Shown in pieces: positions 16,610 through 24,856 of a DNA stretch of 64,000 bases. A program made the translations under genes and the position numbers. Source of the stretch: an uncultured Clostridia bacterium (GTDB lineage Bacteria > Bacillota > Clostridia > UBA1381); the NCBI GenBank assembly GCA_934487205.1, contig CAKSRS010000001.1, positions 1 to 64,000 on the forward strand. The letters are read 5' to 3'. The notes under the pieces are model-generated. The model worked only from the letters and a program-made list of their open reading frames with translations, ran no database searches and was not told the DNA's origin. Positions within the stretch are counted from its first letter, which is position 1. Every line of letters starts with the position of its first letter.

Positions 16610-17374
16610 ATGATAAAAGAAATAACATCGACCAAGAACCAAACTTACAAATACATAAAATCGCTGAAAACAAAAAAGGCGCGGAAACTGAACGGTCAGT
16701 TCACCGTCGAGGGCATCAAATCCGTAACCGACGCAATAAACGCCGGCAGCAATATCGCGTACATCGCCGTATCGGACAAACTTGCGGACATGCCCGATTT
16801 TGATACAATCTACCGCATACCCGACAATATTTTTGCGCCGCTTTGCGACACCGATTCACCCCAGGGAATACTGGCAGTAATAAATATCCCGAAAAAATTC
16901 GACGCAAATCCCACAAAACCGCTGTATCTCTATTGCGACCGTGTTTCCGACCCGGGCAATCTCGGCACAATTATCAGAATTTGCGACGCGGCGGGCTGCG
17001 GTCTGCTCTTGTCGGACGGCTGTGCGGACATATACAACCCGAAAACGGTGCGCGCAAGCATGGGCTCATTCTTTCACACAGACATCACCGAAAATGTGTC
17101 CCCCGCCGACATTTTACGGTTCAAACAGCAAGGGTATACCTTCACCGCAAGCGCATTGAGTGGAAAAACTGAAGATTATTCCACTATCAGTGGAAATAAA
17201 TTGATTATTGCAGTCGGCAACGAGGCGAACGGAATATGCGACGAGGTACTCTCGCTTGCCGACAAATGCGTAAAAATTCCGATTTGGGGACGCGCGGAAT
17301 CGCTCAACGTCGGCGTTGCCGCGGCTCTGCTGTTGTATGAGGCAAAACGAAACGCATCAACGGAAAATATTTAA
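16610..17374 (+). CDS. TrmH/SpoU family RNA 2'-O-methyltransferase
   Basis: A 254-residue SPOUT-class RNA methyltransferase. The N-terminal substrate-binding domain has FTVEGIKSVTDAI. The SPOUT knot shows motif 1 VSDPGNLGTIIRICDAAG near residue 108, motif 2 IIAVGNEANGI near residue 197 and motif 3 KIPIWGRAESLNVGVAAALLLYEA near the C terminus. It methylates ribose in rRNA or tRNA using SAM; members of this kind (YsgA-like) often act on 23S rRNA. The target is not assigned. The gene ends at a perfect terminator hairpin. Confidence 0.93.
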   Translation: MIKEITSTKNQTYKYIKSLKTKKARKLNGQFTVEGIKSVTDAINAGSNIAYIAVSDKLADMPDFDTIYRIPDNIFAPLCDTDSPQGILAVINIPKKFDANPTKPLYLYCDRVSDPGNLGTIIRICDAAGCGLLLSDGCADIYNPKTVRASMGSFFHTDITENVSPADILRFKQQGYTFTASALSGKTEDYSTISGNKLIIAVGNEANGICDEVLSLADKCVKIPIWGRAESLNVGVAAALLLYEAKRNASTENI

Positions 17375-17377
17375 CAT

Positions 17378-17411
17378 AAAGGGGGACAGTAAAATTTACT
17401 GTCCCCCTTTT
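17378..17411 (+). terminator. Terminator of the TrmH-family gene
   Basis: A perfect stem of about 16 bp, including GGGGGACAGTAAA and its complement, followed by TTT. It may also serve the convergent M23 gene, whose own 3' region (17412-17497) shows no better hairpin. Confidence 0.85.
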
Positions 17412-17497
17412 GCACTATAAAATGTGTAAACCGCATTTTTGCTTTACGCAAAATTGTACGCCGCCGGCATTATGTTTACATTCTGCGGTCGGTATTT

Positions 17498-18502
17498 TTA
17501 TGACACCAGCTCCGGGTCATAATATTTTCCGTCAATCATGACCTCAAAATGCAGATGCGCGCCGGTTGACTTTCCTGTATTCCCCACATTGCCGATAACC
17601 TGTCCACGCGACACCTGTTCGCCCGCCGCGCACGGCGCTGCCTGCATTAAATGCGAATAAACCAATTTTATATTATCTTTTTCAACCGCAACGTAATATC
17701 CCATTTCCGCATCATAACCCACGTCCGTCACCGTTCCGTCCGCAGCGCATACAATTTCCGTTCCCTCCGGCGCGGCAATATCAACGCCGTTATGCCGAAT
17801 TTTTTCACCCGTAGCGGGATTTACCCTTTCGCCGTAACGGCTTGATATCTCCCCGTCGCACGGCCATGAAAATCCTTGCGCCACCACTGCGCCCGGTTTT
17901 TCGCCGTTTATCGTGAACATAAAATCGAACGCCCGTTTATGGCTCGCGGTTGTCATATTTCGGCACAACATATACTCGGCAAATGTGTACGGAACATATG
18001 TTTTTCCGTCTTGCAGAATTACCGGCTCGCCCTCCGACGGCACAAGGTACAGCCCCACTCTCTCATCTTCTTCGCTATGAGCGACTTTCAGCGAATCATC
18101 GCCTATTTTTATTGTGTAAAACACGGGCGCCGTGCTTTCGGAGTCCGCCATACGGATATGTATCGTCCCGTTATCCCACACAAGTTCATTGCCTTTCACG
18201 CCGAACACGCCTGTTTTTTCAAAAATTTCGCGCAGCGGCAGATATGTCATATTATTCATGATGAATGGTTTATTTTCAAGCGTCTCCGCTTTTCCGTCCG
18301 CATAAAAAGTTATCGTTTCGCCCGCGGAGTCCCACGCCGCCATGACGACCGTCGCGCACAGCATCGCCGCCGCCATGACGCACGACATCACCAATGCCGC
18401 AAGCTTTGACGCGCGCCCGCTTTTTGAACGGATTTTCGCAAATCTTGACTGCAAAACTTTCCTGTTTGCGCTCATTTTTGTTGTATATAAATTCTCAAGC
18501 AT
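17498..18502 (-). CDS. Membrane-anchored M23 peptidase with copper-amine-oxidase-like domain
   Basis: A 334-residue protein. Residues 1-31 (MLENLYTTKMSANRKVLQSR onward) resemble the segment that follows the protease domain in BlaR1/MecR1. A transmembrane helix follows (about 33-56), then an extracellular domain with the copper amine oxidase N-terminal pattern (NNMTYLPLREIFEKTG, about 83-98). The C-terminal LytM/M23 domain has complete zinc and catalytic motifs: His237-x3-Asp241, His284 and His316-Leu-His318. It should be an active peptidoglycan endopeptidase or wall sensor. AAGGGAG, lying in the end of the M56 gene, is placed correctly for its ATG, and only two bases separate the genes, so it is translationally coupled. 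Confidence 0.85.
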   Translation of the reverse strand: MLENLYTTKMSANRKVLQSRFAKIRSKSGRASKLAALVMSCVMAAAMLCATVVMAAWDSAGETITFYADGKAETLENKPFIMNNMTYLPLREIFEKTGVFGVKGNELVWDNGTIHIRMADSESTAPVFYTIKIGDDSLKVAHSEEDERVGLYLVPSEGEPVILQDGKTYVPYTFAEYMLCRNMTTASHKRAFDFMFTINGEKPGAVVAQGFSWPCDGEISSRYGERVNPATGEKIRHNGVDIAAPEGTEIVCAADGTVTDVGYDAEMGYYVAVEKDNIKLVYSHLMQAAPCAAGEQVSRGQVIGNVGNTGKSTGAHLHFEVMIDGKYYDPELVS

Positions 18503-18504
18503 CT

Positions 18505-19323
18505 TTAACTCCCTTCTTCAACCAAGTCCAAAATTGTCCGCATATACAGCTTTTGCTCCGCCTCCGACATGTTTTTCGTCACCGCCATATCGCACGATAC
18601 CTCGCAAGCTTGGCTCAAATTCGCGCACGCAAGATAGCACAGTGGATTAAACCAATGCACGGCATTTACAAAAATTGCAAGCCATTTAATAAGCAAATCC
18701 TTCCGCTTATAATGCATCAGCTCATGCAGCAGCACCATGCGCATACTGTCCGCAGGGATTTCGCGGCACGGAATATAAACCGTCGGGAAAAACACCCCCG
18801 CAAGCATGGGCGAGCCGACATCTGCGGACATTCTTATTTTTATATTTCTTCTGATATTCAGCTCATTTTTCACGCTGTCAAACACGGAACTCTCGGCAAT
18901 CGGCGCCGAATTTTTACGCTTGCGGCACATGTATGCGGCATAACTTACAAACACCGTAAGCAAAAAAACGCATACGCCGAAAATCCAAATATACGCCGCC
19001 GTGCGGAACAAATTTATGCCATTCGGCAATGTCAAATCGCCGTATTCCGCCGGCGCATTGTAAACTGCACCGCCGATATTACCCGTCGGCACGGTATCAC
19101 CTTTTTGTGCGGCAACCGCGATTTTTTGCGCCTGCCTCGCGGGCACAAGCTTATACGCCGGGAAAACCATTGCCGCAAGCACCGCAATCCACACGCAATA
19201 CTGCCACTTTGCCGACAGTTTTTTCGTGGTTACAGGTTTTATCAGCAGCAGCGGCACTATCAGGCATGAGCCGAACGCACTCAGAACAAGCGCCATTTTG
19301 AAAAATTCCCGCAAATCCATCAC
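18505..19323 (-). CDS. M56 family membrane metalloprotease (BlaR1-type, sensorless)
   Basis: A 272-residue BlaR1/MecR1-like zinc protease. Transmembrane segments lie near residues 7-28, 40-58, 107-131 and 210-230. The zinc motif HELMH is at 200-204, followed by YKRKDLL and a third ligand in EVSCD (about 241-245), then HWFNPL. In BlaR1 the chain would go on through a further helix to an extracellular penicillin-binding sensor. Here it stops at EEGS and the next gene supplies a helix plus an M23 domain. It probably cleaves the BlaI-like repressor encoded upstream when the wall signal arrives. It overlaps the BlaI gene by four bases. Confidence 0.9.
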   Translation of the reverse strand: MMDLREFFKMALVLSAFGSCLIVPLLLIKPVTTKKLSAKWQYCVWIAVLAAMVFPAYKLVPARQAQKIAVAAQKGDTVPTGNIGGAVYNAPAEYGDLTLPNGINLFRTAAYIWIFGVCVFLLTVFVSYAAYMCRKRKNSAPIAESSVFDSVKNELNIRRNIKIRMSADVGSPMLAGVFFPTVYIPCREIPADSMRMVLLHELMHYKRKDLLIKWLAIFVNAVHWFNPLCYLACANLSQACEVSCDMAVTKNMSEAEQKLYMRTILDLVEEGS

Positions 19324-19691
19324 TCCAAATCAAACATTTCCTTCAAATCCAAGATATCCTTCTTTGAAATTTTTTTGTTTTCGTACAGCGCCGCGACGAG
19401 ATTCTTTACCGAACCTTTATAAATTTTAGACAAAAAACTCTCCGTCTCGCTCATATCGTAGTCGCTCTGCTTTAAAACAGGATAATACAGGTTTGCACTC
19501 CCCCGCTTTTCGCACGCAACCACATTTTTTTTGAGCAGTCTCTGCAGAAACGTCGAAACCGTGGACGGCGTCCAGTCGTTGCCGTTAAGCGACTTTACAA
19601 CATCGGAAACCGTCATCTTCTTTTCCGCGCTCCACAAAATTTTCATTATCGCATACTCCGAATCGGTAATGGTTTGCTTTACATTTGACAT
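19320..19691 (-). CDS. BlaI/MecI family transcriptional repressor
   Basis: A 123-residue BlaI/MecI-type winged helix repressor: ITDSEYAIMKILWSAEKKMTVSDVVKSL then WTPSTVSTFLQRLLKK (recognition helix) and a C-terminal dimer domain with SLSKIYKGS- and DLKEMFDLE-like ends. Cleavage by an M56 protease is the normal release mechanism, and the partner is encoded immediately downstream. ATG 19691 is preferred over 19706 because GGGGGC lies eight bases ahead. It probably represses its own operon through the TACA/TGTA dyads at 19722-19778. Confidence 0.92.
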   Translation of the reverse strand: MSNVKQTITDSEYAIMKILWSAEKKMTVSDVVKSLNGNDWTPSTVSTFLQRLLKKNVVACEKRGSANLYYPVLKQSDYDMSETESFLSKIYKGSVKNLVAALYENKKISKKDILDLKEMFDLE

Positions 19692-19721
19692 ACCAATTGC
19701 CCCCATTTTTCATAAATTTTC

Positions 19722-19780
19722 AGTGTAATTACACTTGTAGCTACTAAAATCAGTATAACATGCCCGGCTACAAATGTCAA
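19722..19780 (-). promoter_or_regulatory. BlaI operon promoter with TGTA/TACA operators
   Basis: Minus-strand TTGACA (19780-19775), 17-bp spacer, TATACT (19757-19752). Downstream is a perfect 14-bp palindrome AGTGTAATTACACT (19722-19735), next to GTAGCTAC (19737-19744). TACAAATGTC (19769-19778) overlaps the -35. BlaI/MecI proteins recognise TACA-TGTA type dyads, so autoregulation is likely. Confidence 0.78.
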
Positions 19781-19823
19781 GATAAATTTTAAAAAAATAT
19801 CGGCAAAAATTTGCCGATATTTT

Positions 19824-20306
19824 TTACTCCGACACAATACGTATCGTCTTAATTACCTGCTTTTCAAGCGGCGCATCGTTATAATCCGTGGGTGTTTGGG
19901 CGATTTCGTCCACCACGTCCATACCGTCTGTCACCTTTCCGAAGGACGCATACTGTCCGTCAAGATGCGGCGCGTCCTCATGCATAATGAAAAACTGGCT
20001 CGACGCCGAGTTGGGGAACATCGTCCGCGCCATGGACAAAACTCCGCGCGTATGCTTTAAGTTATTCTCAAATCCGTTCGCGGTAAATTCGCCCGTGATT
20101 GACGGCGCGTCCTTATGACTTCCGTCCTCGGAATAGCCGCCGCCCTGAATCATAAATCCCGGGATAACGCGGTGGAAAATCAAGCCGTCAAAGAAATTTT
20201 CGTTTATAAGCTTTACGAAATTTTCAACCGTACCCGGCGCAACATCGGGATAAAGCTCCGCTTTAATCACGCCGCCGTTTTGCATTTCTATTTCAATATT
20301 CGTCAT
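19824..20306 (-). CDS. Cyclophilin-type peptidyl-prolyl isomerase (cytosolic)
   Basis: A 160-residue cyclophilin that isomerises X-Pro bonds. It shows FDGLIFHRVIPGFMIQGGGY (catalytic Arg in FHRV), GVLSMAR, NSASSQFFIMHEDAPHLDG (Gln and Phe of the active site) and YASFGKVTDGMDVVDEIA. Without a signal peptide it should be cytosolic. ATG 20306 is chosen because ACGGAG precedes it. It follows a second, lipoprotein cyclophilin on the same strand (20408-21094); the two domains are clearly related, so this is a local duplication that diverged in location. Confidence 0.93.
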   Translation of the reverse strand: MTNIEIEMQNGGVIKAELYPDVAPGTVENFVKLINENFFDGLIFHRVIPGFMIQGGGYSEDGSHKDAPSITGEFTANGFENNLKHTRGVLSMARTMFPNSASSQFFIMHEDAPHLDGQYASFGKVTDGMDVVDEIAQTPTDYNDAPLEKQVIKTIRIVSE

Positions 20307-20407
20307 AACAATCTCCGTTCTGCCGCCGCCTGACGGCACAAATTACATTCCGAAAAATCGCTCCCCGCCCGCAAAATAAGCGTCCGCGGGCAGCAAATTT
20401 TCCGCGA

Positions 20408-21094
20408 TTATTCAATTACCTCTATCGTTTTAATCACAATCGGTTCTTCGGGGACATCGCTCATTTTCTGCCCCTCATACTTTAAGCCGTTGCTTGTGAC
20501 CGTGCCGGTAACATCTTTTGTTTTTACCTGTGCAACCTCATCAACCACGTCAAGACCTTCGGTAATTTCTCCGAATGCGGCATATTCGCCGTCCAGATGC
20601 GGTGCGTCCGCCTGCATGATAAAGAACTGACTCGACGCCGAATCCTTTTCCGATGTACGCGCCATGGACAGCACGCCTTTGGTGTGCTTAAGATTATTTT
20701 TTACGCCGTTGGACGAAAATTCGCCCTTGATTGCCGCGGTTTCTTTTGAATCAAAATTGCCGTCGTAAAAAGTTTCATCATAGCCGCCGCCCTGAATCAT
20801 GAATCCCGGGATAACGCGATGGAAAATCAGGCCGTCATAAAAGCCTTCCTTGGCAAGTTTCACGAAATTTTCTACCGATTTCGGCGCAACGTGCGGATAA
20901 AGTGCCGCTGTCATTACACGTCCGTCCTCAAGAGTGATTTTAATATTAATCGGGTCGGAACGGTCTACTTCGGAATCCTGCTGAACCGCTGCCGGCGTAT
21001 TGGTCGCCTCCGGCGTTTCCGTCTTGCTGTCCGTTCCGCAGCCGCTCTGCGCACCTATCGTCAATGAAAGTAAAAATCCCAGCATTATCTTCAT
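20408..21094 (-). CDS. Cyclophilin-type peptidyl-prolyl isomerase (lipoprotein)
   Basis: A 228-residue protein: signal peptide, lipobox (QSGC, Cys near residue 18), a short Thr/Pro linker, then a complete cyclophilin domain with GLIFHRVIPGFMIQGGGYD, GVLSMART, SASSQFFIM and YAAFGEITEGLDVVDEVA. Anchored outside the membrane, it may fold secreted proteins. The start at 21094 follows AAAGGAG, overlapping the gyrA stop region (gyrA ends 21108), so it is likely translated from a gyrA read-through transcript. A small insertion near DETFYDGNFDSKE and another before the C terminus distinguish it from the cytosolic copy. Confidence 0.92.
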   Translation of the reverse strand: MKIMLGFLLSLTIGAQSGCGTDSKTETPEATNTPAAVQQDSEVDRSDPINIKITLEDGRVMTAALYPHVAPKSVENFVKLAKEGFYDGLIFHRVIPGFMIQGGGYDETFYDGNFDSKETAAIKGEFSSNGVKNNLKHTKGVLSMARTSEKDSASSQFFIMQADAPHLDGEYAAFGEITEGLDVVDEVAQVKTKDVTGTVTSNGLKYEGQKMSDVPEEPIVIKTIEVIE

Positions 21095-21107
21095 ACCAAT
21101 TCTCCTT

Positions 21108-23609
21108 TTACTCATTTTCTTCACCGCTTTCCGTAATTTCTTCCTCGTCAATATGCCCCGTCGTCGCCACGCTGACAAGCTTAACGCCGTCGTCAAGTTT
21201 CATAACGCGCACACCCTGCGTCTGTCGCGAATAGGTGCTGATTTCCGCCGTGTGCGTTCTTATAATAACGCCGTCCGACGTTATCATCATGATATCGTCG
21301 TCATCGGTAACCGCTTTAAGTCCCGCAACATCGCCCGTTTTTTCGGTAAGCTTATAGTTAAATACGCCCATACCGCCGCGCATCTGAACCTTATATTCAT
21401 CAAACGACGTCTTTTTGCCGTAGCCGTTTTCGGTAATTGTCAAAAGCTGTGCGCCGTCCTTAACCGTCACCGCGCCGACAACATAGTCGTCCGCAGTTTT
21501 AAGGCGTATGCCGCGCACGCCGTGCGCCGTTCTGCCCATGGGGCGTACGTCACTCTCGGCAAAGCGGATTGCCATACCCTTGCGCGTACCTATAATAAGC
21601 TGGCTGTCATTATCCACAATCTTAACGCTGATAAGTTCATCGCCTTCGGCAATATCAATCGCGCGCAAGCCGTTCGTGCGGATTTTTGCGTATGCCATCA
21701 AATCGGTTTTCTTAATCGTGCCGACTTTCGTTACGAACGTCAGATACTTTCCGTCCTCAAATTCGCTGACAGGTATTACCGCCGTAATCTTCTCATCGCT
21801 TTCAAGCGGAAGAAGATTTACTATCGCCGTTCCCTTCGCGGTTCTGCCCGCCTCGGGGAGCTGATAAGCCTTCAGGTGATACACAATGCCGCGGTTTGTG
21901 AAGAACAGAACGTGGTCATGCGTTGACGCTGTGAAGATATGCTCGACAAAATCTTCCTCACGCGTTGCAAGTCCCGAAATTCCGCGTCCGCCGCGATGCT
22001 GCGACTTATACGTATCAACCGGCACACGCTTTGTATAACCCGTGTGCGTAAGCGTGATTACAACGTCCTCTTTTTCGATTAAATCCTCGTCCTCGATATC
22101 TATTGCCGACATGGAAATCTCGGTACGGCGTTCATCGCCGTATTTTGCTTTAATTTTCAGCAAATCTTCCTTAACGATTTCCAAAACCTTGCCCTCATCG
22201 GCAAGAATACCCTGAAGTTCCGCAACCTTTTCGGTGAGCTGCCGGAATTCCGTCTCAATCTTATCGCGCTCCATGCCGGACAAACGTCCCAACTGCATCT
22301 GAACGATTGCCGTTGCCTGTTCATCCGTCAGTGAGAACCGCTCGCTCAGCTTAACCTTGGAATCCGCAATCGATGACGATTTACGAATTATCGCGATAAC
22401 TTCGTCCACATTATCGACAACAATTTTATAGCCTTCCAGAATGTGCAGACGTTCGAGCGCTTTGTTTAGGTCAAAACTCGTACGGCGCTTTATAACGTCC
22501 TCCTGGTGATGGATATACGCGTCAATCATTTCGCGCAGATTAAGTATTTTCGGCTCTTTATCCACAAGTGCAATCATGATTGCGCCGAAAGTCTCCTGCA
22601 TCTGCGTATAGCGGAACAGGTTGTTAAGCACAACATTTGCGTTTGCGTCGCGCTTTATATCGATAATAAAATGCATATTCGCATCCGACTCGTCACGTGT
22701 GGACGCAATTCCGTCCAGCTTGCCGTCACGCACAAGCTCATTGATATATTTTTCCAGGCGCGCCTTATTAACCTGATACGGGAGTTCCGTTACAACAATG
22801 CGCTGTCTGCCGTTGTCCAGTTCCTCAATTTCCGCCTTTGCGCGCACAATGATACGTCCGCGACCTGTCGTATACGCCTTGCGGATACCGCTTTTGCCCA
22901 TAATTACACCGCCCGTCGGAAAATCCGGGCCCTTGATGTAGTTCTGCATCAATTCCTCAATCGTAATCATCGGGTCGTCAATCGCGGCGATAATTCCGTC
23001 AATGGTTTCGGACAGATTATGCGGCGGAATATTCGTCGCCATACCTACCGCGATACCCGACGAACCGTTTACCAAAAGGTTCGGGAATCGCGACGGAAGT
23101 ACGTCCGGCTCCAACAGTTTATCATCATAATTCGGCACAAAATCAACGGTGCGCTTTTCGATATCGGAAAGCATTTCCGCCGACAGCTTGGACATTTTCG
23201 CCTCGGTATATCTGTATGCCGCGGGGGGGTCGCCGTCGATTGAACCGAAGTTACCCTTACCCTGTACAAGCGGATACCGCAGTGAGAAATCCTGTCCCAA
23301 ACGCACCATCGCGTCGTAAACAGATGCGTCGCCGTGCGGGTGATATTTACCCAAAACGTCGCCGACGGTCGCCGCCGACTTCTTAAAATCCGCCTCGTAT
23401 AAAAGTCCCGATTCATACATATCATACAATATACGCCTGTGAACCGGCTTTAAACCGTCGCGCACATCAGGCAGCGCTCTTGCAACAATAACGCTCATTG
23501 CATAATCTATATACGATTTTTTCATTTCGGAATTAAGCTCGACATTGACTATTTTTTGATTTTCAATAGCCTCCATATCAAGCTCTTTTTCTTTGAATTT
23601 TTTTGCCAT
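21108..23609 (-). CDS. gyrA: DNA gyrase subunit A
   Basis: An 833-residue GyrA, the breakage-reunion subunit that introduces negative supercoils with GyrB. The catalytic tyrosine is Tyr134 in AAYRYTE; the N-terminal VVARALPDVRDGLKPVHRRIL pattern is standard. The C-terminal beta-pinwheel holds a GyrA-box-like QHRGGRGI. The quinolone region reads HPHGDASVYDAMVR: Ala95 occupies the place of E. coli Ser83, while Asp99 keeps the Asp87 position. GGAGG lies eight bases before the ATG. No gyrB is near, unlike the common gyrB-gyrA arrangement. Its own promoter is at 23657-23685. Confidence 0.98.
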   Translation of the reverse strand: MAKKFKEKELDMEAIENQKIVNVELNSEMKKSYIDYAMSVIVARALPDVRDGLKPVHRRILYDMYESGLLYEADFKKSAATVGDVLGKYHPHGDASVYDAMVRLGQDFSLRYPLVQGKGNFGSIDGDPPAAYRYTEAKMSKLSAEMLSDIEKRTVDFVPNYDDKLLEPDVLPSRFPNLLVNGSSGIAVGMATNIPPHNLSETIDGIIAAIDDPMITIEELMQNYIKGPDFPTGGVIMGKSGIRKAYTTGRGRIIVRAKAEIEELDNGRQRIVVTELPYQVNKARLEKYINELVRDGKLDGIASTRDESDANMHFIIDIKRDANANVVLNNLFRYTQMQETFGAIMIALVDKEPKILNLREMIDAYIHHQEDVIKRRTSFDLNKALERLHILEGYKIVVDNVDEVIAIIRKSSSIADSKVKLSERFSLTDEQATAIVQMQLGRLSGMERDKIETEFRQLTEKVAELQGILADEGKVLEIVKEDLLKIKAKYGDERRTEISMSAIDIEDEDLIEKEDVVITLTHTGYTKRVPVDTYKSQHRGGRGISGLATREEDFVEHIFTASTHDHVLFFTNRGIVYHLKAYQLPEAGRTAKGTAIVNLLPLESDEKITAVIPVSEFEDGKYLTFVTKVGTIKKTDLMAYAKIRTNGLRAIDIAEGDELISVKIVDNDSQLIIGTRKGMAIRFAESDVRPMGRTAHGVRGIRLKTADDYVVGAVTVKDGAQLLTITENGYGKKTSFDEYKVQMRGGMGVFNYKLTEKTGDVAGLKAVTDDDDIMMITSDGVIIRTHTAEISTYSRQTQGVRVMKLDDGVKLVSVATTGHIDEEEITESGEENE

Positions 23610-23656
23610 TCTTTAAGTCCTCCTAACGGGAAGATATGGTCATCTCCAACTAATTA

Positions 23657-23685
23657 ATTATATCACAGAATAAAGGAAAAATCAA
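23657..23685 (-). promoter_or_regulatory. gyrA promoter
   Basis: Minus-strand TTGATT (23685-23680), 17-bp spacer, perfect TATAAT (23662-23657), about 50 bp ahead of the gyrA start. Promoters near gyrA are often supercoiling-sensitive, but that cannot be read here. Confidence 0.75.
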
Positions 23686-23707
23686 GTGTTTACGGAAAAT
23701 CGGGCCG

Positions 23708-24451
23708 CTATTCCGCAACAAAAACCACGCGCATATCGTGTTTTTTCGGCTTGTCAAAGGTGAGCGGCGAAAACGCGGTGATTTTTTTAAATCCCGCCGC
23801 GCGGAAAATGCGCTTGATTTCATCAATCGAGTACGCCCGCTGCATATGTCTTTCGCCGAAACGCGTGTACGTTCCGCCGTTTTTTACGAAAAAGTTCAGA
23901 TACATATCCGACATTTTTATTTTTTCGCGGAATTTATTTTCCCATGTATAAAAAACCTTGTTGCCGTCATGGATAAAGGTGTTGTTCCCTATATATTCCC
24001 TCAGTTTGTATTCGCTGCTTATATCGAAGATAAATATTCCGCCCGGCTCCAAAAAGCACGTGTGTATGCGCTTTGCGATTTTATAGAGTGTATTCGGATT
24101 TAAAATGTAATTGAATCCGTCAATCATGCACAAAAACGCGTCACAGCCGCCGTACAAATCCAATTTCGATAAATCCTGCTCCAAAAACATAATATCCGAA
24201 TTTTCCGCCGCTGCTTTTTCGCGCGCAATCGAAAGCATGTCAAAGGACTTGTCCACGCCTATCATATCATATCCGCGCCGCGCAAGGGGCAGCGTCATAT
24301 TCCCCGTTCCGCACGCTAAATCGCACACAATCCCCGGCGAGCGGTCGTATTTATCAAACAGATTTTCAATATAGTCCGCCCATTCGTCATAATTGACATC
24401 TTCATTCATGAGTCCGTCATAAAGCGACGCGAATTTCGTGTAGCTATTCAT
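23708..24451 (-). CDS. Class I SAM-dependent methyltransferase
   Basis: A 247-residue methyltransferase. Motif I is VCDLACGTGNMTLPLARRG near residue 42, with the acidic residue of motif II in IGVDKSFDML and motif post-I DAFLCMIDGFNYI. The C-terminal part matches the family found next to YerC in Clostridia (AHMQRAYSIDEIKRIFRAAGF pattern). The substrate is unknown. ATG 24451 overlaps the yerC stop by eight bases and is preceded by GGGTGA; a GTG at 24460 is possible. It forms a pair with yerC. Confidence 0.88.
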   Translation of the reverse strand: MNSYTKFASLYDGLMNEDVNYDEWADYIENLFDKYDRSPGIVCDLACGTGNMTLPLARRGYDMIGVDKSFDMLSIAREKAAAENSDIMFLEQDLSKLDLYGGCDAFLCMIDGFNYILNPNTLYKIAKRIHTCFLEPGGIFIFDISSEYKLREYIGNNTFIHDGNKVFYTWENKFREKIKMSDMYLNFFVKNGGTYTRFGERHMQRAYSIDEIKRIFRAAGFKKITAFSPLTFDKPKKHDMRVVFVAE

Positions 24452-24740
24452 TGCCGTCACCCAACCTTGACAGCACAGTATTGTAGCCGTCCGTACCGTA
24501 ATTCAAACAGCGGCTCACGCGTGAAATCGTCGCCGTGGACGCACCCGTTTTGTGCGCAATTTCGCTGTATATTTCGTTTTTCTTTAAAGCCCGCGCAACT
24601 TCAAGCCGCTGCGCCATGGACTTAATCTCGGTTATCGTACACAAATCCTCCAAAAATGCGCCGCATTCTTCCTCATTTTCCAGCGCGAGAAATGCTTTAT
24701 AAAGCATATGCACCGTTTCCCCGTCAAGCTTTGAATTCAT
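24444..24740 (-). CDS. YerC/YecD family TrpR-like regulator
   Basis: A 98-residue TrpR-superfamily protein with a helix-turn-helix: DLCTITEIKSMAQRLEVARALKK followed by YSEIAHKTGASTATISRVSRCLNYG. This is the YerC/YecD pattern of Firmicutes; unlike true TrpR, its corepressor is unknown. GAGGTGA precedes the ATG. It precedes and overlaps the methyltransferase gene. Confidence 0.92.
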   Translation of the reverse strand: MNSKLDGETVHMLYKAFLALENEEECGAFLEDLCTITEIKSMAQRLEVARALKKNEIYSEIAHKTGASTATISRVSRCLNYGTDGYNTVLSRLGDGNE

Positions 24741-24757
24741 AAAATCACCTCATTACT

Positions 24758-24786
24758 ATTTTACCACTTTAAATCATTAAAGTAAA
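24758..24786 (-). promoter_or_regulatory. yerC promoter
   Basis: Minus-strand TTTACT (24786-24781), 17-bp spacer, TAAAAT (24763-24758), 18 bp before the yerC start. The remaining bases up to 24856 lead into the divergent DUF421 gene, where AAAGGA is visible. Confidence 0.65.
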
Positions 24787-24856
24787 GAATAATATTACAA
24801 ATTTATGAGAAAATATAAATAAATATCTGTCCGTACGGAAAGGATTGAATTTTATT

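Noticed and set aside
18495..18510. Frameshift splitting a fused M56-M23 gene
   Set aside because: The M23 frame has a correctly spaced Shine-Dalgarno AAGGGAG and an ATG two bases after the stop, so a genuine two-gene layout is preferred, although an ancestral fusion is likely.
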